Below are positions 1-7,851 of a DNA stretch of 50,631 bases, piece after piece. A model generated the notes under the pieces. It made no database searches. It was not told where the DNA came from and worked only from the letters and a program-made list of their open reading frames with translations. This DNA comes from Pseudolysinimonas_A sp044239695. GTDB taxonomy: Bacteria; Actinomycetota; Actinomycetes; Actinomycetales; Microbacteriaceae. The stretch is from the NCBI RefSeq assembly GCF_044239695.1, contig NZ_JBIIAW010000008.1, positions 1-50,631 of the forward strand, written 5' to 3'. Both the position numbers and the translations under genes were made by a program. The stretch's first letter is position 1. Every line of letters starts with the position of its first letter.

Positions 1-1333
1 CGCCGGTGAGGCCGCCGACCCAGTTCTCGTAGCGCACCCGCATGAAGTCGGGGTGGAAGGCGATCTGCTTCCCGGCGTCCAGGAGGGCGTCCTTGAGCTT
101 GTCGTCGCGGGCGCCGTTGGTGATGTGCCACTGCAAGGTCGAGACGATCTCGAGCGGCTTGTCGCCCTTCTCGAAGAACTTCACCGCGTGGGTCGTCGGC
201 TTCGGGTCGCCGATCAGGTCGCCGCTCGCCCGCAGCTGCTCGACGATCGCCGCTTTCGCGCTGAACACGGTCTTGCCCGCGAGCTCCGCGTAGGCGGCGC
301 GTCCGGCGTCGGTGAACAGGTCGGCGGCGGGAGCCTCCTCGAGGAAGCGACCGTCGCGACCGAGCACCGTGCGGTTCGGCAGGTCGAGTTCACGCCACCA
401 CACCACGTCGGTCACGTCGCCGAAGGTGCAGATCATCGCGATGCCGGTGCCCTTGTCCTTCTGGGCGAGTCGGTGCGCCACGATCGGCACCTTGACGCCG
501 AAGATCGGCGTCGTCACGGTCGTGCCGAAGAGGTGCTGGTAGCGCTCGTCATCGGGATGCGCGACGAGGGCCACGCAGGCCGGCAGCAGCTCGGGGCGGG
601 TGGTGGCGATCTCGATCGTCCCGCCGTCGGGCTGGTGGAAGGTCACCGCGTGGTAGGCGGCGGGCTGCTCCTTGTCCTCCAGCTCGGCCTGCGCGACGGC
701 GGTGCGGAAGGTGATGTCCCACAGCGTCGGGGCCTCGGCCTGGTAGGCCTCGCCGCGAGCGAGGTTGCGCAGGAACGCGCGCTGCGCGACGGTCTGCGCC
801 TCCGGGCCGATCGTGCGGTAGGTGAGCGACCAGTCGACGCTCAGACCGAGGGCGCGCCAGAGGTCCTCGAACTGCTTCTCGTCTTCGACCGTCAGGCGCT
901 CGCACAGCTCGATGAAGTTGCGGCGCGAGATCGGCACCTGGTCGGCGGCCTTGCTCGACGCGTTGTCGCCGCCCTCGAGCGGCGGCTGATACCCGGGCAC
1001 GTAGGGGAGGGTCGGGTCGCACCGCACTCCGTAGTAGTTCTGCACGCGACGCTCGGTGGGCAGACCGTTGTCGTCCCAGCCCATCGGGTAGAAGATCTGC
1101 TCGCCGCGCATCCGGTGGAACCGGGCCGCGAGGTCCATGTGCGTGTAGGAGAATACGTGGCCGATGTGCAGGCTGCCGGATGCCGTGGGCGGCGGGGTGT
1201 CGACGCTGTACACGGTGCCCGCGGCGAGGGCGGCGGCGCGATCGAACCGGTGGGTGCCGTTCTGCTCCCAGGCTTGCGCCCACTTGGGCTCGAGTCCTTC
1301 GAGGGCGGGCTTGTCAGGAATTGCAGCGGTCAT
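1..1333 (-). CDS. valS: Valine--tRNA ligase (N-terminal part, runs off the left edge)
   Basis: Class I aminoacyl-tRNA synthetase that charges tRNA-Val with valine in the cytoplasm. Only the first 444 codons are present; the C-terminal part lies beyond base 1. The protein begins MTAAIPDKPALEGLEPKW, and the class I ATP-binding signature appears as PPPTASGSLHIGH near residue 50. The connective editing region follows, with the TTRPE motif typical of ValS. The start is the ATG read from 1333, with the homology beginning immediately after it. No T-box is seen upstream, unlike ileS in this window. The identity is secure from the HIGH context and editing-domain motifs. Confidence 0.95.
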   Translation of the reverse strand, partial: MTAAIPDKPALEGLEPKWAQAWEQNGTHRFDRAAALAAGTVYSVDTPPPTASGSLHIGHVFSYTHMDLAARFHRMRGEQIFYPMGWDDNGLPTERRVQNYYGVRCDPTLPYVPGYQPPLEGGDNASSKAADQVPISRRNFIELCERLTVEDEKQFEDLWRALGLSVDWSLTYRTIGPEAQTVAQRAFLRNLARGEAYQAEAPTLWDITFRTAVAQAELEDKEQPAAYHAVTFHQPDGGTIEIATTRPELLPACVALVAHPDDERYQHLFGTTVTTPIFGVKVPIVAHRLAQKDKGTGIAMICTFGDVTDVVWWRELDLPNRTVLGRDGRFLEEAPAADLFTDAGRAAYAELAGKTVFSAKAAIVEQLRASGDLIGDPKPTTHAVKFFEKGDKPLEIVSTLQWHITNGARDDKLKDALLDAGKQIAFHPDFMRVRYENWVGGLTG

Positions 1334-1415
1334 CGCAGTGTGCTCCGGTTCGATATGCGCGGCACCGAGTCGATGGTGAGGTGCCTGGTTGTGTGCCTGT
1401 GATGCTACCGGGTCG

Positions 1416-2453
1416 TCAGCGGCACTGCGTGGAGAGCTGGATGAGGGCGTCCGACGGGCGGCCGTAGATCGACTCGCCGTTGCCGTCGGCGGTGTAGCCC
1501 ATGCCGATCGCCCAGGCGGTGGCCCACGGCTCCTCGCCGCCCGACTCGTACTCGGTGCCGAAGAACAGGTCGGTGCATTTCGAGAGGATGGCGTGGCCGA
1601 CCTCGTGCACGACGAGCGACTGCACGCCGGCTCCCGGCCACATCGTCGCGACACTGTCGGAGAGGGTGATCGTCGCGTAGCCGCCGTCGGCCGACTGCCA
1701 GTAGCTCGTGCCGCCGTAGCTTCCCCCGGTGCCGTAGCCGTTGACGGTGACGGCCCAGTCGAATTCGAGCAGCACGCCGCCGGCGATCGAACGGGCGAAC
1801 TCCTCGACGGTGAGTCGGCGATCGAGCAGCGGGCCCGCCTTCTCGGCGATCTCCTCAGCGTGCGACGCCTCCAGCGCGTGCGCCGCGTCGAGGAAGCCGA
1901 GCAGGGACTCGGCGACCGAGCTCTCGTCGACGAGCGCGAGGTCGGCGACCGCGTCGCGGAAGGCGAGGTGCGGCAGGTTCTCGGCGCTGAAGTTGGCGTT
2001 CTCGACCGTCGACGCCGTCTCCCGCGTCGCGCCGGCGAGGTTGAGCAGGGCCGCCCGCACGAGGTCGTCGTCGTCGCGGAGGGCGTTCGCTTCGGCACGG
2101 ACGTCGGAGCTGAGCGCGCGAATCCGATCGGTGTCGAGCGGCTCCGGGTCGGCCGTGAGCAGCGGCCCGGCCCCCTCCAGGGCGTCCGCCGCCGCATCCC
2201 GTTCGGCGGTCACCGCCGCGACAGCGTCGACGGGCAGCAGCGGGTCGGCCGCGATGGCGATCACGTCGTCGGCCTCGGCCACGGCGGACTCCGACTCGTC
2301 GACGACTTCCGCCAGCGCGGTCGAGGCCGCGCGGAGGTCGGCGAGGGCGTCGTTCCGGGCGAGGACGCTCACCGCCAAGACGACCCCGACGACGACGAGG
2401 ATGACGAACGCGAGCCCGCCGGCGATCAGGCCGAGGAGGAGGGGACGCCGCAT
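1416..2453 (-). CDS. Membrane-anchored putative zinc metallopeptidase (HExxH)
   Basis: A 345-residue protein with an N-terminal hydrophobic anchor (about residues 6-29), a long helical, Ala/Asp/Glu-rich middle region, and a C-terminal extracytoplasmic domain. That domain carries the zinc-binding motif HEVGH at about residues 283-287. About 20 residues later an acidic EEPWATAW segment could supply a third, gluzincin-like ligand. Active-site architecture therefore suggests a cell-surface metallopeptidase, but no specific family or substrate is recognised. The gene ends 82 bases upstream of valS on the same strand, so the two could be co-transcribed. Function is inferred from the motif only. Confidence 0.7.
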   Translation of the reverse strand: MRRPLLLGLIAGGLAFVILVVVGVVLAVSVLARNDALADLRAASTALAEVVDESESAVAEADDVIAIAADPLLPVDAVAAVTAERDAAADALEGAGPLLTADPEPLDTDRIRALSSDVRAEANALRDDDDLVRAALLNLAGATRETASTVENANFSAENLPHLAFRDAVADLALVDESSVAESLLGFLDAAHALEASHAEEIAEKAGPLLDRRLTVEEFARSIAGGVLLEFDWAVTVNGYGTGGSYGGTSYWQSADGGYATITLSDSVATMWPGAGVQSLVVHEVGHAILSKCTDLFFGTEYESGGEEPWATAWAIGMGYTADGNGESIYGRPSDALIQLSTQCR

Positions 2454-2491
2454 CCTTCGACCCTACGGCTGAGCGGAACTCAGGCGGGTAG

Positions 2492-3094
2492 CTAGTCGCG
2501 GACCTTGATCGTCTGGCGTCCGATCACGTCGCCATTGGGACCGATGACGGCGATCGAGTAGATCTGGTCGGGGCCGTCCTCGCCGCACTGGTAGTTGACG
2601 GTGATGCCGCCGGTCCGCGGCAGGCCCGACTCGTACGGGCCGATCTCGGCGAATTCGGTGCCGACGCCGAACGACACGCTCGTGCCGGTCGTGTTCCAGT
2701 TGAAGGTGATCGAGGGCGAGTCTCCGTCGGACGTGCAGCCGGCATCGGACTTGTCGACCCCGTAGCTGAGGATCGTCGACGGCGGCGGGGGAGCCTGGGT
2801 GGGCTCGGGTTCCGGCTCGGGCTCGACGGTCGGGGTGGGCGTCGCGCTCGGTGTCGCGCTCTCGCTCGTCGTGGGGCTCGCGCTGGGGGTGTCAGACGGG
2901 GTGGGGCTCGCCGAGGGCGTGCCGCGGTCGCCGCTGAACAGGATGATGAGCAGCACGAGGATCGCGACCAGCAGGGCCGCTCCGACGCCGATGAGCACGA
3001 ACATCAGGGTGCGCGACTTCTGGCGCTCCTCGACGAGTTCGTCGCCGGCATCCGGGCCGTGGGGGAGTCGCTGCGTGGGGGTGTCGTCGCTCAT
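2492..3094 (-). CDS. Single-pass membrane protein with Ser/Thr/Pro-rich linker
   Basis: A 200-residue protein of unknown function. It has a short charged cytoplasmic N-terminus, one strong transmembrane helix (about residues 31-54) and a low-complexity SPTPS/PEPEPEP linker at about 58-105. A compact beta-rich C-terminal domain with two cysteines (about residues 119 and 165) could form one disulfide outside the cell. The linker suggests the folded domain is held away from the membrane through the wall. It lies 38 bases upstream of the HExxH gene on the same strand. No enzymatic motif is visible. Confidence 0.75.
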   Translation of the reverse strand: MSDDTPTQRLPHGPDAGDELVEERQKSRTLMFVLIGVGAALLVAILVLLIILFSGDRGTPSASPTPSDTPSASPTTSESATPSATPTPTVEPEPEPEPTQAPPPPSTILSYGVDKSDAGCTSDGDSPSITFNWNTTGTSVSFGVGTEFAEIGPYESGLPRTGGITVNYQCGEDGPDQIYSIAVIGPNGDVIGRQTIKVRD

Positions 3095-3200
3095 GCCGCT
3101 GCCTCTGTGTCACAGCCGGAGCTCGGCCCCCGGACGGGTCACAGCATAGGGGGAGGGCGGATCGGCGGGCAACGCCGCCACCCTTTCGCATCATCTTGAG

Positions 3201-3229
3201 TTGTTCTAGTGGAAATAGAACTATATAGT
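3201..3229 (+). promoter_or_regulatory. Promoter and putative autoregulatory operator of the GntR operon
   Basis: A -35 box TTGTTC (3201-3206) lies 17 bp from a -10 box TATAGT (3224-3229). The inverted repeat GTTCTA-N7-TAGAAC (3203-3208 and 3216-3221) fills the space between and overlaps both, as expected of a repressor operator. The -10 ends only 6 bases before the ATG at 3236, so the transcript should begin at or next to the start codon, and no Shine-Dalgarno sequence is present. This reads as a leaderless mRNA autoregulated by the GntR protein it encodes; that is inference. Confidence 0.6.
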
Positions 3230-3235
3230 GGTGCC

Positions 3236-3589
3236 ATGCTGATCCGAATCGACCCCGCGTCCGGCGACGCGATCTTCGATCAGCTGGCCGCTGCCGTCCG
3301 CACCGAGATCGGCCGCGGGGCGCTCCGACCGGGCGACCGACTTCCTGCGGCCCGCGAGCTGGCGGCGTCGCTCGACGTCAACATCCACACGGTGCTCCAC
3401 GCGTACCAGGAGCTGCGCGACGAAGGTCTGATCGACCTGCGCCGCGGGCGCGGGGCGATCGTCACCGAGCAGGCCACCGCCTCGGGGGAGCTCGCCGGAG
3501 CGATCCGAGCGCTTGTCGCCGACGCCCGACGCCTCGGGGTCTCCCCCTCCACCTTGACCGCCCTCATCACTCAGGAGTTCACCTCATGA
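3236..3589 (+). CDS. GntR-family (YtrA-like) transcriptional regulator
   Basis: A short 117-residue regulator made of an N-terminal winged helix-turn-helix (about residues 5-75) and a short C-terminal helical tail without a large ligand domain, typical of the YtrA subfamily. The start was placed at ATG 3236, giving MLIRIDPASGDAIFDQL, the usual beginning of the family; an upstream in-frame codon would put coding sequence inside the promoter. It overlaps the next gene by ATGA, so the two form a translationally coupled operon. YtrA-type regulators usually control the adjacent membrane or transport gene, here the DUF1648 protein. Confidence 0.9.
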   Translation: MLIRIDPASGDAIFDQLAAAVRTEIGRGALRPGDRLPAARELAASLDVNIHTVLHAYQELRDEGLIDLRRGRGAIVTEQATASGELAGAIRALVADARRLGVSPSTLTALITQEFTS

Positions 3590-4578
3590 ATCGCCGCCTG
3601 CCCTTCTTCTCCGCAGCCCTCCTCCTTCCCGGGACCGTCACCGTCGCCGGCGTCGTCGCCACCGCGTCACTGGCTGCCGGGGCATCGCGCCAGATCGCCG
3701 TCCACTGGAACGCCCTCGGGGAGCCCGACGGGTACGCTGCGCCGGAGGGGGTCGTCGCGGCCGTCGCCCTCGGCGGGATCGCGGTCACCGTCGGGTTCGC
3801 CGCGTTGCTCCTGCTCGGCCGGTCGCGAACGGGCATCCCCACCCGATCGGAGAAGATCCTCGTGACCGCGGCATCCTTCGTCACCGCCCTCACCGCGGCG
3901 ATCGGTGTCTGGATGCTGGCCGCGCAACGCACCGACGGCGCCCGGGTCGACGTCTGGCCCGGTCTCGTCGTCGGCTTCGGCATTGCGGGCGCCGTCGGCC
4001 TGACGGCCTGGCTCATCACTCCGCGCGCCGACCGCACCTTCCTGGCGGACCCCGCGTCGGAACCGCCGGTCCCCCTGTCGTCCACGGAGCGTGCCGTGTG
4101 GATCGGGACGGCTCGGATGCCGCGCCCGGCGGTGGCGGCGATCGGCCTGGCGACGCTCGCGGTGCTCGCGCTCGTCGCCGGGGCGGTCATCGCCTCCGAC
4201 CTCGCGTCGTGGCCGGTGCTCCTCGTCCCCGCGGCGCTCGGGATCTTCCTCCTCGGCCTCTCCAGCTATGCGGTTCGCGTCGACGACGACGGACTCCACG
4301 TGCGTGCCGCCCTCGGCGTTCCGGTCTGGAACATTCCCGCGGCCCGGGTCGCGTCGGCCGGGGTGGCCGAGGTCGCCCCGCTCGCCGACTTCGGCGGGTG
4401 GGGGGTGCGCATCGGGCGGGGTGGACGCACCGGTGTCATCACCCGCCGCGGGTCGGCGCTCCAGCTGCGACGCCGCGACGGCCGTGCCCTCGTCGTCACG
4501 GTGGACGACGCGGGCACGGCCGCGGCACTGCTGGGTGCCGTCGCGGAACGCGCCGCGACGGCCGGTGGACGGGGCTAG
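3586..4578 (+). CDS. DUF1648-domain membrane protein
   Basis: A 330-residue multi-pass membrane protein. The segment IAVHWNALGEPDGYA at about residues 37-51 is the hallmark of DUF1648 (the SdpI-associated domain). Several hydrophobic helices precede a C-terminal soluble, beta-rich domain of about 100 residues rich in Val/Arg/Gly. Its start ATG overlaps the stop of the GntR gene, so the regulator and this protein probably form a stimulus-response pair. The gene converges on the transporter gene with overlapping stop codons: the shared CTAG at 4575-4578 provides a TAG on each strand. Substrate or ligand is unknown. Confidence 0.8.
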   Translation: MNRRLPFFSAALLLPGTVTVAGVVATASLAAGASRQIAVHWNALGEPDGYAAPEGVVAAVALGGIAVTVGFAALLLLGRSRTGIPTRSEKILVTAASFVTALTAAIGVWMLAAQRTDGARVDVWPGLVVGFGIAGAVGLTAWLITPRADRTFLADPASEPPVPLSSTERAVWIGTARMPRPAVAAIGLATLAVLALVAGAVIASDLASWPVLLVPAALGIFLLGLSSYAVRVDDDGLHVRAALGVPVWNIPAARVASAGVAEVAPLADFGGWGVRIGRGGRTGVITRRGSALQLRRRDGRALVVTVDDAGTAAALLGAVAERAATAGGRG

Positions 4579-5900
4579 ACCTCGTCGATCGGGTGCACCC
4601 GGCGGGCGGCGACGACGGCGGCGACCGCCGTCAGCACCGACATCACGCCGAGCACGATGCCGGGATGCCACCACGCGAAGTCGCTGGACTGCCCGAGCAG
4701 CAGGGTGAGCGCCGGCACGAAGCCCGAGATCACGGCCGCGACCGAATAGGAGACGGAGATCGCCGTGTACCGGAAACGCCCCGGGAACAGGTCGGCGAGC
4801 ATCGCCCCGAGCGCGGCCCAGCTCATCGTCGGCAGGATCCCGCCGACGATCATCGTCGCCACCAGGATCTCGAACGTCGCGAACTGCAGCAGGTAGTACA
4901 TCGGGAACGCGATCAGCAGGGTGCCGACGGCGCCGATCGCGACCACCCGGGCGGCCCCGATGCGGGTCGCCCACCAGCCGAACAGCGGGATGGTCACGAG
5001 CTGCAGCAACCCGCCGATCGTCGTCGCGATGAGCAGCTGCTGGTACGAGAAGCCGAGCGTCGTGACGCCGTAGTTCACCGTGTAGGTGTTCATCAGCGAA
5101 TACGAGCCGATGCCGAGCAGCGCGCCGCCGACGGCGATCAGGAGCCCGACCGGCGCCTTCGCGAAGGCGGCGACGAGAGGCACCCGCGGGCGCGCCTGCG
5201 CCGACGCGACCGCCTTGAAGACCGGGGTCTCGTCGATCGACCAGCGCAGGTACAGCGAGACGACGAGCAGCGGGATGGCCGTCAGGAACGGGATGCGCCA
5301 GCCCCACTCGACCATCGCCTCGGGGGTCAGCGCCGTCGTCATCACCAGGAACAGGGCCGCCGCGAGGATCGAACCGATCGGCGAGCCGAGCTGCGGGAAG
5401 GCGGCGGCGAGGGCGCGGCGCTTCGGGTCGGCGTGCTCCGTGGCGAGCAGCACGGCCCCGCCCCACTCGCCGCCGAGCGACAGGCCCTGCACGAGGCGCA
5501 GCACGATCAGCAGGATCGCGCCGAGCCAGCCGGCGACCGCGTACGGCGGCAGGAGGCCGATGAGCCCCGTCGCGACGCCCATGATGGCGATCGTCCAGAG
5601 CAGCGTCGTGCGACGGCCGATCCGGTCGCCGAGGTGGCCGAAGACGATGGCGCCGAGGGGTCGCACCACGAAGCCGACGGCGATGCCGAGGAACGCGGCG
5701 AGCGTGCCCCCGACCGGGCCGAGCGGCTCGAAGAAGAGCGGGCCGACGAAGAACGCGGAGAAGTACGCGAACACGTAGAAGTCGTAGGACTCCAGCGATG
5801 TTCCGACGAGTGATGCCCAGGCGACGCGACGCGGGGTCGTGTTCGTGGTCTGGACCGTGGGAGACGTGGTTGGCACTTTGCCACTCTCAGTTGTGGTCAC
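4575..5900 (-). CDS. MFS transporter, metabolite:H+ symporter (MHS) family
   Basis: A 441-residue, 12-helix major facilitator. The motif GHLGDRIGRR between helices 2 and 3, the SLGGEWGGA signature and the GWRIPFL segment before the central loop place it in the MHS group (relatives include ShiA, ProP and KgtP). These carry organic acids or zwitterions into the cell with protons. The N-terminal 23 residues are Thr/Ser-rich and cytoplasmic. It is monocistronic and tail-to-tail with the DUF1648 gene, with overlapping stops. The substrate cannot be read from sequence. Confidence 0.88.
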   Translation of the reverse strand: MTTTESGKVPTTSPTVQTTNTTPRRVAWASLVGTSLESYDFYVFAYFSAFFVGPLFFEPLGPVGGTLAAFLGIAVGFVVRPLGAIVFGHLGDRIGRRTTLLWTIAIMGVATGLIGLLPPYAVAGWLGAILLIVLRLVQGLSLGGEWGGAVLLATEHADPKRRALAAAFPQLGSPIGSILAAALFLVMTTALTPEAMVEWGWRIPFLTAIPLLVVSLYLRWSIDETPVFKAVASAQARPRVPLVAAFAKAPVGLLIAVGGALLGIGSYSLMNTYTVNYGVTTLGFSYQQLLIATTIGGLLQLVTIPLFGWWATRIGAARVVAIGAVGTLLIAFPMYYLLQFATFEILVATMIVGGILPTMSWAALGAMLADLFPGRFRYTAISVSYSVAAVISGFVPALTLLLGQSSDFAWWHPGIVLGVMSVLTAVAAVVAARRVHPIDEV

Positions 5901-5943
5901 GATCCTCGACTTTAGGACGTGCGCGGCCTCGCCGCTGGCCGCG

Positions 5944-6261
5944 TCAGTGCGAGGGATCCGCCGCCGGGACCTGGCGCACGCGACGAGCGACCTCGGCGCA
6001 GCCGAGGAGCGCGGCCGCCATCGGCACGAGCCAGAGCGCCAGCCACGGGTCGACTACCTCGTCGGGACGGTCCACGACAGTCAGCGGGGCCCGCTTGTCG
6101 GCCTGGACGGCCGGCGGCGTCGCCTGCGCGTGCAGGCCTGCCCCGATCCCCACGGCGGCGGCGGCGAGCACGATCGTGATGCCGACCGCGAGCCGGTCGC
6201 CCATCGGCCGTCGCGATGCCGTGCCGTCGGCCCGAACGACCGGTGCGATGCTGCGATCCAT
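5944..6261 (-). CDS. Small two-helix membrane protein
   Basis: A 105-residue protein of unknown function with hydrophobic helices at about residues 23-45 and 73-93. Between them is an extracytoplasmic loop containing PPAVQADKRAP. The start at ATG 6261 was chosen over an upstream in-frame ATG (6279) because it is preceded by a strong GGGGGAG ribosome site. It lies directly downstream of the HxlR-BTAD regulator gene on the same strand. It is preceded by the same heptamer direct repeat as that regulator, so it is probably a target. Confidence 0.65.
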   Translation of the reverse strand: MDRSIAPVVRADGTASRRPMGDRLAVGITIVLAAAAVGIGAGLHAQATPPAVQADKRAPLTVVDRPDEVVDPWLALWLVPMAAALLGCAEVARRVRQVPAADPSH

Positions 6262-6283
6262 GTTCTCCCCCTGCGTCATCTGC

Positions 6284-6317
6284 AGTGTGGAACACGGCCC
6301 GTGACGCCGTCGTGACG
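6284..6317 (-). promoter_or_regulatory. Putative SARP/BTAD operator and promoter of the small membrane gene
   Basis: Two copies of the heptamer CGTGACG (6300-6306, 6311-6317) are separated by exactly 4 bp, giving the 11-bp period of SARP-family sites. Ten bp downstream on the minus strand lies a weak -10 candidate CACACT (6284-6289), which would start transcription about 16 bases before ATG 6261. The same spacing is found at the second site upstream of the regulator gene. The repeats are seen directly; binding by the adjacent regulator is inferred. Confidence 0.5.
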
Positions 6318-6338
6318 GATGCGCGGGGAGGTCGCGGC

Positions 6339-7388
6339 TCAGTCCGCGACGGAGCCGACAAGGTCGGCGAACTGCTGTGTGGGCGCGAGGCCGACCGCGG
6401 CATCCAGAAGGATCCGGTAGTGCTCATAGCTCCCCAGAGCGGCGCCCCGGTTGCCCATCGCCAGCTGCACCCGCACGAGGATCAGTTGCGGCGTTTCGCG
6501 GAGTGGATCGATGCGGATCGCCGCGCGGGCGGCGAGTGCAGCTTCCCCGAAACGTTCGTCGGCGATCAGGCGGCGCGCGAGCGACTCGAGGGTGTTCATG
6601 CGCAGGTAGCGCCAGTCCTCGGCCTCCGCGACGATCCAGTCGTCGTACCAATCGGGGAGGAGGTCACGTCCGAGGACCGTGACCGACGCGGAGCCGAGGT
6701 CCGATTCGTGCACGTCGCCGTTCTGCACCAGGCGATGCGCGAGCGCCTGCGCGTCGCGCAGGTCGATCGACACCCGCTCGCTCAGCAGGAGACCCGTGGA
6801 CGACATTCGGATCGCCGAGCGAGCCCGGGGCTCGAGTCGCGCGATCGCCGACCGCAGGCTGTCGCCGGCACGCCCCTCGGAGACGTCGGGCCACATCGTG
6901 CCGGCGAGGGCGATCCGGGTGATCGCGCGCTCGCGCAGGGCGAGGAACACGAGGAGGCGCTGCGAGCCCGGGGACAGGTCGACGCGCTCGCCGTCGACAC
7001 TCAACTCGAACCCTTCGAGCACGCACAGCTCGATCGTCGGAGGATCGGAGTCGCTCCCGGCGCTCGGGTCTGCAGAGGTGGGGGTGGCGACGACATCCAC
7101 GATGTCCAGGAGATCGCCGGTGCTCAGCGGATCCCACTCCCGGCTCCACGCGTTGAGCGCGTGGAGGGCGACTTCGAGCGCGCGACCCTTCGGGGTCGGC
7201 GTGAAGTGCTCGACCCCCTCCGGGTCGATCTCGAGGGCGAGGATGCCCGCGGCGACGAGCGAGGCGAGTCGCGAGTTCAGGATGTCGGGCGCGATCCCGA
7301 GGAACGACTGGAAGTCTTCGCGGCGCGACGTGCCGCGCAGGAGGGCTTCGCCGATCACGGGAAGGCTCCACCGATCGAACTGCATCAT
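6339..7388 (-). CDS. HxlR-like winged-helix / BTAD (SARP-like) fusion regulator
   Basis: A 349-residue cytoplasmic regulator. The N-terminus (about 1-95, beginning MMQFDRWSLPVIGEAL) matches the HxlR-type winged helix, which usually occurs as a stand-alone protein. The middle (about 120-215) resembles an OmpR/SARP DNA-binding domain (LSPGSQRLLVFLAL, WPDVSEGRAGDSLRSAI). The C-terminal 130 residues form the TPR-like BTAD domain (LARRLIADERFGEAALAARAAI, DPLRE). The start at 7388 was taken because family similarity begins there, although the frame is open 45 codons further upstream. It has two potential DNA-binding heads. Its own promoter and the next gene carry matching SARP-type repeats, suggesting autoregulation. 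Confidence 0.8.
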   Translation of the reverse strand: MMQFDRWSLPVIGEALLRGTSRREDFQSFLGIAPDILNSRLASLVAAGILALEIDPEGVEHFTPTPKGRALEVALHALNAWSREWDPLSTGDLLDIVDVVATPTSADPSAGSDSDPPTIELCVLEGFELSVDGERVDLSPGSQRLLVFLALRERAITRIALAGTMWPDVSEGRAGDSLRSAIARLEPRARSAIRMSSTGLLLSERVSIDLRDAQALAHRLVQNGDVHESDLGSASVTVLGRDLLPDWYDDWIVAEAEDWRYLRMNTLESLARRLIADERFGEAALAARAAIRIDPLRETPQLILVRVQLAMGNRGAALGSYEHYRILLDAAVGLAPTQQFADLVGSVAD

Positions 7389-7447
7389 GCGTGACCACCC
7401 CCTGACCGGGTGTCGGGGGGCCGAGCCTACAGGCACGACCTCCGGAT

Positions 7448-7481
7448 CAGGCACGGCCGTCCCCCCGGACGACCGTGCCTG
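7448..7481. repeat. 15-bp inverted repeat in the leader of the regulator gene
   Basis: The arms 7448-7462 (CAGGCACGGCCGTCC) and 7467-7481 match at 14 of 15 positions around a 4-base CCCC loop. A further partial copy, TACAGGCACGACC, lies at 7428-7440. It falls about 60 bases upstream of ATG 7388, inside the predicted 5' leader of the HxlR-BTAD mRNA. It could be a leader hairpin, an operator, or a terminator-like structure separating the gene from ileS. No U-run follows it on either strand. Confidence 0.5.
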
Positions 7482-7558
7482 TACCGCATCCGTCCGGCGA
7501 GATCCCTCTGTGACCCCCAGCACCGAACGGTGAGACGAGGTGCGACCTCGTTGCCGGA

Positions 7559-7603
7559 AGTATCTCCGGCACCCCGTGACGGCGTCGTGACGGGCGCGTG
7601 ACC
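7559..7603 (-). promoter_or_regulatory. Putative SARP/BTAD operator: three heptamers at 11-bp period, with -10 box
   Basis: The heptamers CGTGACG (7575-7581), CGTGACG (7586-7592) and CGTGACC (7597-7603) are each separated by 4 bp. On the minus strand a good -10, GATACT (7559-7564), follows after 10 bp with no recognisable -35. That is the arrangement of activator-dependent SARP promoters, where the repeats lie over the -35 region. Transcription would proceed left into the HxlR-BTAD gene through a leader of about 160 bases. Regulator identity is inferred from proximity. Confidence 0.55.
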
Positions 7604-7652
7604 GCCCCGCGACTCCCGTGCCGCTCGCACAGGAATCCCCTAAGCTGACGGC

Positions 7653-7843
7653 AACGACTGCGATCCGGCCATCACCGGGGAGTCTCCGGAAGAAAGCTCC
7701 TCGGGGCCGTAGAACCGGACGGGACGGCCCGTCATCGCCGGGAAGAGCGGCGCATCCGCGGGATGCGCAAGCGAGGTGGTACCGCGGTCTCCGTCGAGAA
7801 GACGGATGTCGTCCTCGTGAAGTGTCCGAACCTTCACCAGGAG
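7653..7843 (+). promoter_or_regulatory. T-box riboswitch (translational) of ileS
   Basis: The T-box core AGGTGGTACCGCGG is at 7774-7787, with the UGGU bulge (7777-7780) that pairs with the ACCA end of uncharged tRNA-Ile. A short stem I region (about 7661-7690) holds the Ile specifier AUC at 7671-7673. Downstream, 7812-7822 can pair with 7832-7842, including the AGGAG ribosome site at 7839-7843, forming a sequestrator around a 9-base loop. No intrinsic terminator is present. Actinobacterial ileS T-boxes of this short-stem-I type are known to act on translation initiation. Uncharged tRNA-Ile should release the ribosome site and raise IleS synthesis. Confidence 0.9.
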
Positions 7844-7851
7844 CGAAACCG

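Noticed and set aside
5839..6315. Plus-strand ORF between the MHS transporter and the regulator
   Set aside because: It overlaps the better-supported minus-strand membrane gene with its strong ribosome site and promoter.
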